Shown here: positions 52,563 through 61,870 of the stretch, one piece after another | Position numbering within the stretch: position 1 is the stretch's first letter | Layout of the letters: each line of letters opens with the position of its first letter | Position numbers and translations under genes: made by a program | Notes under the pieces: model-generated | The model's database searches: none | The model's input: the letters and a program-made list of their open reading frames with translations, nothing else | Told to the model about the DNA's origin: nothing | Source: Ilyomonas sp965219515 | Lineage (GTDB): Bacteria; Bacteroidota; Bacteroidia; Chitinophagales; Chitinophagaceae | Assembly (NCBI GenBank): GCA_965219515.1 | Contig: OZ244776.1 | Coordinates: 4,464,001 to 4,528,000, forward strand | Direction: 5' to 3' | DNA length: 64,000 nucleotides

Positions 52563-52976
52563 ATGAAAACAATAAAAAACATTCTGCTACATCCAGTAAC
52601 TGTCTGCATCCTGTTTTGCAGCCTCATAATCAGCGGCGAATCTAATGGAAACTTCTATATTTTCATATTGCTCTTAGGTTTACCTTACGGTGCGGTGCAT
52701 TCTTTACTTGGGATAGGGGGAGTTGTTATTTTAATTGGGTCTTTATATCCAAAACAATTAACTCTTGTAGCGACGTTAAGACTAATCTCATCTGTTTGCT
52801 TTGCATCGTCTTTAGTTCGATTTTTTACGCAGCCAGGTGGTAGTTACAACTATCCAACATTTCACCAGTTTGTTCCTCTTGCTATTTTAATAGTCTTCTC
52901 TTTGTCACTTTTATTATTTGTTCTTAATCAGCTACTATTACTTGGTATAAGAAAGAATCAGTTTCTATCAGCTTAA
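52563..52976 (+). CDS. Integral membrane protein
   Basis: This 137-residue protein has about four hydrophobic segments (T-V-C-I-L-F-C-S-L-I-I, then F-I-L-L-L-G-L-P-Y-G-A-V-H-S-L-L-G-I-G-G-V-V-I-L-I, then V-P-L-A-I-L-I-V-F-S-L-S-L-L-L-F-V-L). It starts 20 bp after the lipoprotein stop and is probably co-transcribed with it. No family was recognised. Confidence 0.6.
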   Translation: MKTIKNILLHPVTVCILFCSLIISGESNGNFYIFILLLGLPYGAVHSLLGIGGVVILIGSLYPKQLTLVATLRLISSVCFASSLVRFFTQPGGSYNYPTFHQFVPLAILIVFSLSLLLFVLNQLLLLGIRKNQFLSA

Positions 52977-53016
52977 TAAAGCTGAATTGTGTGTATTGAC
53001 ATTGTGAAGTAAGAAA

Positions 53017-53514
53017 ATGCGTGTTATGAGTATATCAATGACATGGGCAAACTATGCCCTGATTGTGAGTGTGTGTTTGGTTGTCTATTACTTTATTGTC
53101 TTATTTATTTACAGGGGAAAACTTCCTTCTTCTTTAACCACTAATGCATCAAGTGGGGTAAGTTCTTTGGCAAATTCTTCAGACGAAATGGAAAGCACCA
53201 ACTCCAAAAACCTAAATCTTTTTGGTGAAGAAGTAAAGGATGAAGTTGTGTTAGTGGCTACGGACGAAGAACAAGATTTTTCACCCGATGCACAAGATTT
53301 TGCCGATGAAATCGGAGCTTATACCTCATCGTGCGGTAATAGTATCGAAAAAGAAAAACTGTTGCAAAACCTAAGAAAAATTATTCAAAAATATCCTTTT
53401 CTCGTTAACAGTGATGCCAGGTATGAACTAAACCAACTTATTGCTATTTCAACAGAAAATTATTGTTCCATTCATGTAAGTGCAGATGAGTTAAGTGAAC
53501 TGTGGAAAGGTTGA
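53017..53514 (+). CDS. Single-pass membrane protein upstream of tra genes
   Basis: This 165-residue protein has one N-terminal membrane segment (Y-A-L-I-V-S-V-C-L-V-V-Y-Y-F-I-V-L-F-I-Y), a Ser/Asn-rich linker and an acidic soluble domain (E-E-V-K-D-E-V-V-L-V-A-T-D-E-E-Q-D-F). A small membrane protein often occurs at this position, just before the DUF4134 gene, in Bacteroidetes conjugative elements. The function is unknown. The next gene starts about 180 bp downstream. Confidence 0.6.
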   Translation: MRVMSISMTWANYALIVSVCLVVYYFIVLFIYRGKLPSSLTTNASSGVSSLANSSDEMESTNSKNLNLFGEEVKDEVVLVATDEEQDFSPDAQDFADEIGAYTSSCGNSIEKEKLLQNLRKIIQKYPFLVNSDARYELNQLIAISTENYCSIHVSADELSELWKG

Positions 53515-53692
53515 ATGGAGACAATTCACCCTGCATCAGTGAAGTGCAGAAAGTAAAAGTGCGTGTGTGTAAAACCACGATGCAGGGAATGCTATGCCTG
53601 TTTGTTATCCTGCCTCTGTTTATTGGCTGAAGAGGCAGGAGCAACAGGTTATGAAGTTTGGGTCTTATTGTTTAAATATAAAAATTGTGAAC

Positions 53693-54028
53693 ATGAAAAA
53701 GTGTGTTATGAAATTGATGAAAAAGAAAGAAAAAATGGAGAAAGCCATCCTTGCGTTAATCGCCGTTAATTTAAGTGTTTATGCACAGGCTCAGGATGGC
53801 AATGCCGGTATCAACCAGGCAACCGACATGGTAAAAAGTTATTTCGCTTCCGGTGCCAATCTGATGTATGCTATCGGTGCTATTGTTGGTTTGGTAGGCG
53901 CGGTAAAAGTATATCAAAAATGGAGTAACGGGCATCCCGATACCGGCTCTACGGCGGCTGCCTGGTTCGGTTCCTGTGTCTTCCTGGTTGTAGTGGCAAC
54001 GGTTCTTAAATCTTTCTTTGGTGTTTAA
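53693..54028 (+). CDS. traE: TraE-like protein (DUF4134)
   Basis: This 111-residue protein has a signal-like N-terminus (A-V-N-L-S-V-Y-A-Q-A-Q) and two hydrophobic segments (M-Y-A-I-G-A-I-V-G-L-V-G-A-V-K-V-Y and V-F-L-V-V-V-A-T-V-L-K-S-F-F). The G-I-N-Q-A-T-D-M-V-K-S-Y-F start of the mature part is typical of DUF4134, the TraE of Bacteroidetes conjugative elements, likely a pilin-like or channel component. I chose the ATG at 53693 because it fits the family start; the open frame upstream is not protein-like. It is the first gene of the tra block. Confidence 0.85.
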   Translation: MKKCVMKLMKKKEKMEKAILALIAVNLSVYAQAQDGNAGINQATDMVKSYFASGANLMYAIGAIVGLVGAVKVYQKWSNGHPDTGSTAAAWFGSCVFLVVVATVLKSFFGV

Positions 54029-54038
54029 ATAAATAGTC

Positions 54039-54353
54039 ATGAGCAATACTATTTATAGCATCAACAAAGGCATTAATCGTCCTCTTGAATTCAGAGGGTT
54101 AAAAGCGCAATACATCTGGTACTTAGCCGGGGGCTTAGTTAGTGTGTTAATTATGTTTAGCATCCTGTATATCGCTGGCTTTAATGCATACCTAACCGTA
54201 TTTATTGGGTTTACACTGGGTGGCTTGGTGTTCTTTTATATGTACAAGATGAATGACAAGTATGGACAGTGGGGATGGATGCAGCGGGCTGCCCAAAAGA
54301 AAGTTCCAAAAAGACTGATTAGTAGATCAAGGAAATTATTCATTCAACGATAG
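54039..54353 (+). CDS. traF: TraF-like protein (DUF4133)
   Basis: This 104-residue protein has the DUF4133 pattern: S-I-N-K-G-I-N-R-P-L-E-F-R-G-L-K-A-Q-Y-I-W-Y-L-A-G-G near the start, then two membrane segments and a basic tail. It resembles VirB3 of type IV systems and sits in the membrane with the TraG ATPase. It starts 10 bp after TraE and ends 2 bp before TraG, so these are translationally linked. Confidence 0.92.
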   Translation: MSNTIYSINKGINRPLEFRGLKAQYIWYLAGGLVSVLIMFSILYIAGFNAYLTVFIGFTLGGLVFFYMYKMNDKYGQWGWMQRAAQKKVPKRLISRSRKLFIQR

Positions 54354-54355
54354 TT

Positions 54356-55861
54356 ATGGAAAAGTGGCTGAAAGATTTTATGCCGATAGCAACGGTAGAA
54401 CACAATTGTATTATTTCGAAGAATGGAGACATTACAGCTTTGTTTCGGGCAGTTTATCCTGAATGTTTAACACGTTCAAATGATGAATACGAAACGCTTA
54501 ACCAAGGAAGAATCAAAGCGATTCATTCATTGCCTGATGGAAGCTTGTTTGTTCAACAAGATTGGTACAGAAGTAAGAAATGCGTAAATGACAAAGAGGA
54601 AAGTGGTTTTTTAGCCTCAGCCAGCAACCGTTTCTTTTCTGGCAGGATATATTTAGAACATGAATGTATTATCAGCATTACCAAAATCCCGCCAAGGCGG
54701 CAAGTATCCACTTCAGGTATCAATAATCTGCTTCATACTTCTTTAGCACCTGAGCAAACAATCAGTGTGAAGGCATTTGAGGATTGGGAAAGTGTAGTGG
54801 CGCAGTTTAAAAGACTTATGAAAGAAGCGGGTATTCATTTGACGCGTTTAACCGATGAAGAAATTGTAAGTAGCAATAAAAAGGCAGGCATTATCGAGCA
54901 ATACGTTTATCAGATTGGGGACAGCAATAAGCCAATCATTAAAGATATAGATTTTGATGGTCATGTGAAAATTGGCGATGACATCTGTCAGTTCTTTACG
55001 CTTGCAGATATTGATTCTTTTCCGGCTTACTGTTCATCCAGAATCACACATGATGTTTACAGCACTGATAGAACCACATTTCCTGTCGGCTATTCATCAC
55101 CTATCGGTTTATTACTTCCGACCAATCATGTAACATCCACCTATATTTTTTTAGGTGATTTAAACGAAAGCAAGCGGCGCAATGAGCGCAAAGCGAAACG
55201 CACTTTATCGCTTGCCCAATATTCAAGGGAGAATGCTTTTGCCAATGGGGCTATTAATGAGTATTTACAGGAGCTAACAGCGGATAGCCGGCGGCCTTGT
55301 TTTCTTAATGTTACGATGATGACAATCGCATCAAACGAGGAAGAAGCAAATAAACAAATTGAAATGGTGCGAGCCGCATTTGCTCAAGTAGATGCTGTAC
55401 CTAAACAGGAAACTGTTTGCGCTCCCCAATTGTTTTTTGCAGGCATTCCTGGCAATGGTGCTGACCTTCCCAGAGATCACACAATAGAAACCTTTGTTGA
55501 CCAGGCTTCGTGTTTTATTAATAGTGATGCCGCTTACACAAATGCTTCACATTGCACACTACGTTTAGCTGAACGGTTATGGGGACGACCTGTAAATGTT
55601 GACTTATTTGATGAGCCTATGGAAAAGGGAATGATTACTAACCGAAACATGATTGTGGTGGGTGGTTCCGGTGGCGGCAAATCTGTTTTTACCAATCACC
55701 TTTCCCGTTCTCTTTACGATAATGGCGCTCATGCAGTAATTGTTGACATCGGCGGCAGCTACAAAGGTTTATGTACGCTCGTGAACGGCTATTACTTCAC
55801 TTACACGGAAACAAAAGCAAAAAATGACACGATCTTATTTACTTTAATAGGTAGCTTTTGA
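54356..55861 (+). pseudogene. traG: TraG conjugation ATPase, C-terminally truncated
   Basis: This is the VirB4-like ATPase of the conjugation machine. The first roughly 480 residues look normal, with N-terminal family features and a Walker A G-G-S-G-G-G-K-S at 436-443, followed by V-I-V-D-I-G-G-S-Y-K-G-L. After Y-Y-F-T-Y-T-E-T the sequence changes to K-A-K-N-D-T-I-L-F-T-L-I-G-S-F and stops. Full TraG proteins are about 800 residues and continue from this point with N-P-F-x type residues, Walker B and the C-terminal lobe, so about 300 residues are missing. The loss coincides with the inverted insert at 55862. ATPase function is almost certainly lost. Confidence 0.88.
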
Positions 55862-56911
55862 TTATAGTTCTTTTTTTGTATATTTTTCTTTCTCAACAAC
55901 CATTTCTCTTAACCATTGCTGATACATCTTGTCAGGCATTTCCCGATAGCCAAGTTTCGCTAACGTGGTGTAAGCGTTTTGCATGTCTGTAATTATTGAA
56001 GTTAGCTTTGGAAATCGTTCTTCCCTTTCTTTCACCCATACTTTTTTGAGTGTCTCTGCTTTTAACAGCAATGCCATCGGGTTCACCGGATGATACTGTA
56101 ATACGAGGTTACAACATTTCAGGATGAAACCATCATAGTAGTTGTGGGTTTGAAACTCGTATTCTTTGGCAAGGTCAAGCACACAAAGAGCAATGGATTG
56201 CTGGTTGCTTAACGTGTCCATGTACATACCGCTTTTGATGGCTTCAGGATTGACGTAACCGGACACCATTACCCAGGCATCGGTGGGAAAAGTTCCGCTT
56301 GTCAGTTCTGTATTGTACCAGCCCAGTTTCTCACTGTAGTTTTTTATGTAAATATGATTGGGCGCAAGGGAGAACCAGCATTTGGCACCGACTTCATCAG
56401 CTAATATCTTGTAGAGATAAGCCAAAGAATGACAGTTGCCTTCATGAGTAGAGAGTAATTTTGTTACAAACATATTGCTCCAATCTTGCTTGCCAAAAGG
56501 ATCAGTGAAGGAATAATGGAAAGGGAAAACTTTTATTACGGAAGTATCAGTTACTAAATACGAGTAATGGGTAAGTATTTTAAAAACAGAAAGATTTCTT
56601 TTATGCTCTAAACTATCTCTCCAGTGATATTCATCGGCATTACTTCTGCTATATCCATTGCATAAATTCTTTAGGTAAAAGATATTTATGCTGTTATTTA
56701 AAAAGCTAAACGAGTCATTTAAAAAAGCCTGCTCAGTCAATAAAACTGCATCTTTAAATGAGCCGTCTGAAACAATAATTTTGTTTAAGCTGATAAGTGA
56801 TTGGTTATAGCGAAATGCTAATAAACTATCACTACTCTGCGCAAAGCAATTTATTACATATAATTGGGTAAGTATAACAAGACAGAATCTATTCATTACT
56901 AAACTAAACAT
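55862..56911 (-). CDS. Secreted transglutaminase-like protein (paralog of 58558)
   Basis: This protein of about 349 residues has a signal peptide (L-V-I-L-T-Q-L-Y-V-I-N-C-F-A-Q). The core carries W-S-N-M-F-V-T-K-L-L-S-T-H-E-G-N-C-H-S-L-A-Y-L-Y and F-S-L-A-P-N-H-I-Y-I-K, a Cys and a downstream His as in transglutaminase-like/SirB1-type folds. The C-terminal part is helical (TPR-like). The gene at 58558 encodes a paralog with the same two motifs. An ATG at 56911 gives a fair signal peptide; the open frame also has a GTG at 56926 and a further ATG at 56896. It may modify or cleave a substrate linked to the Rhs protein between them. Confidence 0.65.
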   Translation of the reverse strand: MFSLVMNRFCLVILTQLYVINCFAQSSDSLLAFRYNQSLISLNKIIVSDGSFKDAVLLTEQAFLNDSFSFLNNSINIFYLKNLCNGYSRSNADEYHWRDSLEHKRNLSVFKILTHYSYLVTDTSVIKVFPFHYSFTDPFGKQDWSNMFVTKLLSTHEGNCHSLAYLYKILADEVGAKCWFSLAPNHIYIKNYSEKLGWYNTELTSGTFPTDAWVMVSGYVNPEAIKSGMYMDTLSNQQSIALCVLDLAKEYEFQTHNYYDGFILKCCNLVLQYHPVNPMALLLKAETLKKVWVKEREERFPKLTSIITDMQNAYTTLAKLGYREMPDKMYQQWLREMVVEKEKYTKKEL

Positions 56912-56925
56912 GCAATTAGTTTGCA

Positions 56926-57351
56926 CTAAGGATTTTTATCTATGATTTCGTTTTTAAAACGTGACCCTATTCTATCTAATTCTGAACGAGTGATTTCTTC
57001 TTCAAATAATAGCCAAGTATTGTTTGATATTCTGGAAGAATAGATACCATGTATAATAATTTCACTCGTTGAAAAAGATAATAAATAGCATTCACAGTCA
57101 TTATTAGATAAACAAACTATTTTGTCTTCGTCATTAACCTTGATACCTGCTTTGTAACATGAAGTGGAATTATAGTGTACTGAATCTGCAGAATCAATAT
57201 ATTCTTTAATCGAATCAATTTTTTTTTTGTCAACCAAATATGATATGTGTATGGGTGTAGGCTTTTCATGAACACCGTAAAAATCCTGTATACATGAAAT
57301 ACAGCTAGATAAGAAGAATGATAAAATGATTATGTAATTTTTTTTTATCAT
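56926..57351 (-). CDS. Hypothetical lipoprotein
   Basis: This 141-residue predicted lipoprotein (S-S-C-I-S-C) overlaps the Rhs-protein stop by 4 bp and leads directly into the transglutaminase-like gene, so the three are translationally coupled. The mature part is a small mixed alpha/beta domain (I-H-I-S-Y-L-V-D-K-K-K-I, C-E-C-Y-L-L-S-F-S-T-S-E-I). No family was recognised. As the neighbour of a toxin-like gene it might be an immunity protein, but this is a guess. Confidence 0.55.
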   Translation of the reverse strand: MIKKNYIIILSFFLSSCISCIQDFYGVHEKPTPIHISYLVDKKKIDSIKEYIDSADSVHYNSTSCYKAGIKVNDEDKIVCLSNNDCECYLLSFSTSEIIIHGIYSSRISNNTWLLFEEEITRSELDRIGSRFKNEIIDKNP

Positions 57352-58526
57352 TGCTTAGGTTTATTAGGGTTCCAGTCACCATTTTCATTTCTCGTCCACA
57401 TTCCATCTTTTCTTGTCCAGTTTCCATTGCTGTCTTTATTCATATGCTTCTGAAGGAAAAGATTATAATTCTGTTGCATGTCTTTTGCTCCGTACATACC
57501 CTTGTTGGTATGACTTGCTGCTTCACTTCCATAATTAGATTGCATCCAATAGGAAATATCTGCTTTTTTACTACTCACGACATCATCAAATAAAGTAGCT
57601 CCTCTCCAAGCAGCGTCTCTTTCACCAGATGTTACTGTTTGACCATTATAGGGATCTTTCGAACCGGTTGTATATTTTTCTCTAAAAGTATTCCAGCCAT
57701 TTAATGCAGCTTCATCAACTGGTGTTGTTCCCCAATCATTAAATAAGGAGTTCTTTCCAACTGCATTCAATGCATCATAACCTTTATCATGGTTCATTGC
57801 AAGAAAATCCACTTGGTCAACAGCAGGTAAACTATAATCGTATTCCTTTGTAAACGAGTGTCCATCACTATTGAGTTTAAACAAACTTGTTGCACCCATA
57901 TAATTACCATATTCTGTACTTACAGCACCAAACATTGCAGTTGCATTCCTTGACACAAAAAACGCATCACTGCCAATCAGTTTATTGTCACCATAATAGT
58001 TTATTTTATACTGAACACCTTGTCCCAAATCACCATGGGCGTTATGTTGATTTGCGTTATACCAAGTGTAAGAAGAATTAGTAATCTGCCCCACTGATTT
58101 GTTGCCATAGTTATCTGTTGTTCTTTTTCCTAAATCAATATTAAAAGTGTAAGTGATGTACTCCAAACCATCCATGTCAATTCCATCTATAGGTCTATTG
58201 CTTGCATACTGATAAGGCGTAAGCATTGGAAAGTTCTTTGTGAGCGGATCCACGCTCAAAAACCTACTCACTGCCGTTTCATCAATGACCCTTTGTTCTT
58301 CTTTCGAGAGTTCCAGCTTCACAATCTGCATCGTGCGGACATTAACCAGAGCAGTTCCAATCTGCTGAATACTGTCATCGTCAAACGATTCTTCGTACCT
58401 GCCTTGTGTAAGCGTGATCACTTTACCCTTTTTTCCGATGCTTTGATACGGATTGCGGTTTTGCGCATGAGAAGGAAAAGCAAATGATAAGATGATGAGT
58501 GTAAAAAGTAAAATGCGGAACTTCAT
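57348..58526 (-). CDS. Secreted Rhs-core protein with HDxxYD toxin-like C-terminus
   Basis: This 392-residue protein has a signal peptide (F-A-F-P-S-H-A-Q). Residues of about 88-121 are an Rhs-associated core fragment (R-F-L-S-V-D-P-L-T-K, Y-Q-Y-A-S-N-R-P-I-D-G-I-D-M-D-G-L-E). Residues of about 237-251 read D-Q-V-D-F-L-A-M-N-H-D-K-G-Y-D, a phospholipase-A2-like HDxxYD motif also used by several polymorphic toxins. The long Rhs repeat shell is absent, so this is a stand-alone tip-like effector or a reduced toxin. It is flanked by a lipoprotein and two transglutaminase-like paralogs. The activity (lipase or otherwise) is inferred from the motif only. Confidence 0.7.
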   Translation of the reverse strand: MKFRILLFTLIILSFAFPSHAQNRNPYQSIGKKGKVITLTQGRYEESFDDDSIQQIGTALVNVRTMQIVKLELSKEEQRVIDETAVSRFLSVDPLTKNFPMLTPYQYASNRPIDGIDMDGLEYITYTFNIDLGKRTTDNYGNKSVGQITNSSYTWYNANQHNAHGDLGQGVQYKINYYGDNKLIGSDAFFVSRNATAMFGAVSTEYGNYMGATSLFKLNSDGHSFTKEYDYSLPAVDQVDFLAMNHDKGYDALNAVGKNSLFNDWGTTPVDEAALNGWNTFREKYTTGSKDPYNGQTVTSGERDAAWRGATLFDDVVSSKKADISYWMQSNYGSEAASHTNKGMYGAKDMQQNYNLFLQKHMNKDSNGNWTRKDGMWTRNENGDWNPNKPKQ

Positions 58527-58557
58527 ATTGGTTGGTTTATAAGTGCTGTAAATATAT

Positions 58558-59931
58558 TTATTTTACCCGTGTGGTGAGCTTAATTTTTTCCTTTTCCCTG
58601 TCTATTGATTTCAGCCAAGATATATATTGTTCTCTTGGCATGTCCTGATAGCCCGTTGCATTTATTTTTTGCTGCTCTTCTTTCATCTTATTGTAAGCTT
58701 CTTCCAGTTCGGGGAACTGGTGCAATTGTTCAGGTTTCGGATTCCCATACCGGTTCAGCATGTCGCTAAACTTATACACCGCATAGTTGGCATTTGTCAT
58801 CAGTGCGTTGATATTGCTGCTGTCAATAGTCAATATTTTTTGAGAAAGCTGCAAAGAATAATTATCGTAACCGTTGGTCTTGATATAATCCATTTGAAAG
58901 TCTGCTAAACATTGGGCGAATAACCGTCTCGAGGAAAGCGTATCCAAATAAGTTCCTCTTTTGTAAGCCATTGAGGAAATGGCATTGGATTGCATCAGCC
59001 ACGAGATGCTGACTAAGTTTCCGTTTGTCGTTTCAAAGCTTCTCCTGATTCCCTTTCTGTCAAAGTATTGAATGAAGGAATGCTCAGGAGCCAATGATAA
59101 ATACGCTTTGGTGTGCAGCTGTTCGGCGATACAGAGATAGAGTAACGGCAGGGAATGACACTGCCCGCTGTTACTTTGCAGCAGCTTGGTCACAAACATC
59201 TTCGTCCAGTCCCTTTCACCATCAAAATCATCAAAGTCATAGCTTATCTTTTTTACCAAAAGAGCTTTACCAGTCTTGTTGTCAGTGATTGCATTGTCCT
59301 GCGAGTAAAGCTTTTGAATGGCGTAATGAACCGCATCGCTGTTCTGTGCATTTAATCCTTCTTTTTTCAGAATCTGTCTTATCAGGTTAGCCAGTTGCTG
59401 AATGGCTTTTACAAAGTCAGCGTAAGAAGGCGGGTTATTGTAATAGACAGATTCACACAGATACACCGCTTTGCTAATTGAGAAACTGTCAGGATTGAGT
59501 TGAAGTAACAGATTGAGATATTTTTGGTAGTGTTGTATAGTCAGTTCGTAAACGTCTTTTCTGTTCTCTTCCTCTACTTCATGGAGTTCTCCTCTTTGCT
59601 GCTGTTGGTTTGAAGGTTGACCGGGAACGGTTACTCCCATGATGCGCGCTGCGTTCTGATTGGTTTGCTGTATAATATAGGCAGCCGTGCCGCCCATCGG
59701 CAGCGTGTTTCTTTGGAAGTCATCTTCCTGCGGCTGCGGGTTACTATATTGCTTTTGTAAAGAAGGCAGGTTAACCGGCTCAAAACGTTTAACAACTGGC
59801 TTAGGTACTGCAGGTTGTGCAATGCTTTGAATTGTCAACAAAAGGAGTAGCACAAATAGCAGTGTGTTACAAATATATGGTGTATTCTTCTTCTTACGTT
59901 GGCTTTGTGTTGTAAATGGATATTGCATCAA
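58558..59931 (-). CDS. Secreted transglutaminase-like protein
   Basis: This 457-residue protein has a signal or anchor segment (L-L-F-V-L-L-L-L-L-T-I-Q-S-I-A-Q) and a Pro/Gln-rich linker. A transglutaminase-like core follows with M-F-V-T-K-L-L-Q-S-N-S-G-Q-C-H-S-L-P-L-L-Y (C258) and L-S-L-A-P-E-H-S-F-I (H284). The C-terminal part is helical. The same two motifs occur in the 55862 protein, so they are clear paralogs. It is the most upstream (promoter-proximal) gene of this minus-strand group. The Cys-His pair could form a cysteine-protease or amidase active site. Confidence 0.65.
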   Translation of the reverse strand: MMQYPFTTQSQRKKKNTPYICNTLLFVLLLLLTIQSIAQPAVPKPVVKRFEPVNLPSLQKQYSNPQPQEDDFQRNTLPMGGTAAYIIQQTNQNAARIMGVTVPGQPSNQQQQRGELHEVEEENRKDVYELTIQHYQKYLNLLLQLNPDSFSISKAVYLCESVYYNNPPSYADFVKAIQQLANLIRQILKKEGLNAQNSDAVHYAIQKLYSQDNAITDNKTGKALLVKKISYDFDDFDGERDWTKMFVTKLLQSNSGQCHSLPLLYLCIAEQLHTKAYLSLAPEHSFIQYFDRKGIRRSFETTNGNLVSISWLMQSNAISSMAYKRGTYLDTLSSRRLFAQCLADFQMDYIKTNGYDNYSLQLSQKILTIDSSNINALMTNANYAVYKFSDMLNRYGNPKPEQLHQFPELEEAYNKMKEEQQKINATGYQDMPREQYISWLKSIDREKEKIKLTTRVK

Positions 59932-60038
59932 ATTTTGCTTAAAAGAAGTACAAAAATTTAAAAAAAAGATTCCTGAAACTATCAGAACTACATAAAAGTG
60001 ATTCGGTTCAAGATAGAAAGATATTTCTCAAACGATAG

Positions 60039-60087
60039 AAAAGGAGCGATTAAATTTTGATTAAATCAAAATATTATTTCTCCTTTT
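60039..60087. repeat. Imperfect inverted repeat at the TraJ junction
   Basis: Outer arms AAAAGGAG/CTCCTTTT and inner arms ATTTTGATT/AATCAAAAT form a two-part hairpin just before the TraJ fragment. It may be the end of the inverted insert or a bidirectional terminator-like structure. Confidence 0.5.
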
Positions 60088-60135
60088 GCGATGGCAAAAG
60101 CATCTTTCAACTTTTAAAATTCGATCAAAGAATGG

Positions 60136-60780
60136 ATGAGCGAAATTCTGCAGGTCTTGTTCGCTGCGGCGTCTCTTTGCATCAACACCATTCGCACGTT
60201 TAATCTCATCATCCTTGCCATTCTCGGTCCTCTTGCTTTTGGATTGAGTGTGTTTGATGGCTTTCATCACACGCTTCGCCATTGGCTTGCTCGCTACATC
60301 AATGTCTTTCTCTGGTTGCCGGTTGCCAATGTCTTTGGTGGCATCATGGGAAAGATACAGGAGAGTATGCTCAAAATGGACATTCAACAGGTAAACACAT
60401 TTGGCGATACCTTTTTCAGCCATACGGATATGGGATACCTCATCTTTCTCATCATTGGCATTATCGGATATTTCACGGTTCCTTCCATTGCCAATTATAT
60501 TATGCACGTAGGCGGTGGAGATGCGTTGGGTGGTAGAGTAACCGCAGTTATGATGGGCGCCACCGGCGGTACAGTAAGTGGTGGTATGTCCACAGGCTCT
60601 TCCCTAATGAACCGCGTAAGCGGAGGAGAACAAAACTTAATGGGCGCAGCAGGAAATATTAGGGAAGGATATGCAACACCGCCCTCCGGGTCAGGCATCG
60701 CCCACCATGCCGGCAACGCTTACGGCAAAGCGCATCATCACCTAAAAAATAAGCTTTCGAGCGATAAAAAAATCTATTAA
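60136..60780 (+). pseudogene. traJ: TraJ fragment, N-terminal half missing
   Basis: These 214 residues are the C-terminal half of TraJ, a membrane channel protein of Bacteroidetes conjugative elements. They begin E-I-L-Q-V-L-F-A-A-A-S-L-C-I-N-T-I-R-T-F and include F-G-L-S-V-F-D-G-F-H-H-T-L. In the related proteins I recall, these lie in the second half of a protein of about 330-380 residues. The frame is open upstream of the ATG at 60136 for a few codons (K-E-W) but is then broken by a stop at 60115. The absence of the N-terminal half and of TraI shows that this operon was cut between TraG and TraJ. Confidence 0.85.
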
Positions 60781-60782
60781 TC

Positions 60783-61400
60783 ATGTTCACAAAAATGAAA
60801 AACATAGAAACGGCTTTTCAGCATGTAAGGCTGTTTACAGCAGTTGTTGTGGCTTGTTGCTTTTTGCTATGTGGTTTTGTTCTGTTTAAAAGCTACCAGT
60901 TGGCAGCGATTACACAAAGCAAAGTGTATGTGTTAGCGGGTGGCAAAGCTTTGGAAGCTATGGCAGCAGACAGGAAGGACAACATACCGGTAGAAGCCAG
61001 GGATCATGTGAAAACATTCCATCAATACTTCTTTACCCTCGACCCGGATGATAAAGTGATACAAAGCAACATCACAAAGGCTTTATACCTCGCTGACGCC
61101 AGTGCAAAGCGTCAATATGAAGACCTTAAAGAGAATGGTTACTATAACAACATCATCGCAGGCAATATTAGTCAGCAAATAGAGGTGGATAGTGTTGATG
61201 TAAACGTCAATTCCTACCCGTATTATTTCAGGTGTTTTGCCACACAGAAAATCACCCGCGCTACCAGTATTGCTTATCGTTCATTACTCACTGAAGGCTA
61301 CTTACGAAACGTTTCCCGCAGCGATAATAACCCACATGGTTTTTTGATTGAACGCTGGAGTACGATTGAAAACAAAGATTTAAAAACTGAAGCCCGATAA
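60783..61400 (+). CDS. traK: TraK conjugation protein
   Basis: This 205-residue protein of the TraK family has one N-terminal membrane segment (L-F-T-A-V-V-V-A-C-C-F-L-L-C-G-F-V-L-F) and a periplasmic domain (V-Y-V-L-A-G-G-K-A-L-E-A, V-D-S-V-D-V-N-V-N-S-Y-P-Y-Y-F-R). It is VirB8-like and helps assemble the transfer channel. It starts 2 bp after TraJ and looks intact. Confidence 0.92.
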   Translation: MFTKMKNIETAFQHVRLFTAVVVACCFLLCGFVLFKSYQLAAITQSKVYVLAGGKALEAMAADRKDNIPVEARDHVKTFHQYFFTLDPDDKVIQSNITKALYLADASAKRQYEDLKENGYYNNIIAGNISQQIEVDSVDVNVNSYPYYFRCFATQKITRATSIAYRSLLTEGYLRNVSRSDNNPHGFLIERWSTIENKDLKTEAR

Positions 61401-61420
61401 GGTTAGAAGGAGAGTTATTT

Positions 61421-61858
61421 ATGATAAAGTCAGTTAAGAAACAAAAAACAGACATTCAAACCCGAATTTACCTTTTTCATGGCGTAAAAACATTCGCCGA
61501 TGCTCAACTACGAAAAATAGCAAATTACGTATCAAGTAAAGCGCAACGAATACCGGAGCAGAAATTAGCGCGAATACTGATTGGTGCCTGTGTTGTTATA
61601 GCGGTTGCTCTTGGTATCAGGCTGTTTTATGCCTTTAACCACAGAAGCGGAATGAAATTTCAATCTATTCATATCTCATTACAAAAACCTTCTTATTCAT
61701 CATCAGTTGATGAGAATGTATTATGGCGCATCAAAAAGTTCCATCATTATTTAGATAGTTTAAAGAAAAATGACTTATCCCTTTATGATAGCATTATGGT
61801 GAGCAGACCGCATCTGATAGACAGCATTATTACGATAGAAGAATTTACGAATCAATAA
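61421..61858 (+). CDS. TraL-position membrane protein
   Basis: This 145-residue protein has one membrane segment (I-L-I-G-A-C-V-V-I-A-V-A-L-G-I-R-L-F-Y-A) and a basic N-terminal tail. In Bacteroidetes tra operons a TraL-like gene lies here, between TraK and TraM. The sequence is longer than typical DUF3989 TraL and I could not match it confidently, so I give no symbol. Confidence 0.6.
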   Translation: MIKSVKKQKTDIQTRIYLFHGVKTFADAQLRKIANYVSSKAQRIPEQKLARILIGACVVIAVALGIRLFYAFNHRSGMKFQSIHISLQKPSYSSSVDENVLWRIKKFHHYLDSLKKNDLSLYDSIMVSRPHLIDSIITIEEFTNQ

Positions 61859-61870
61859 AAACATAAGACG

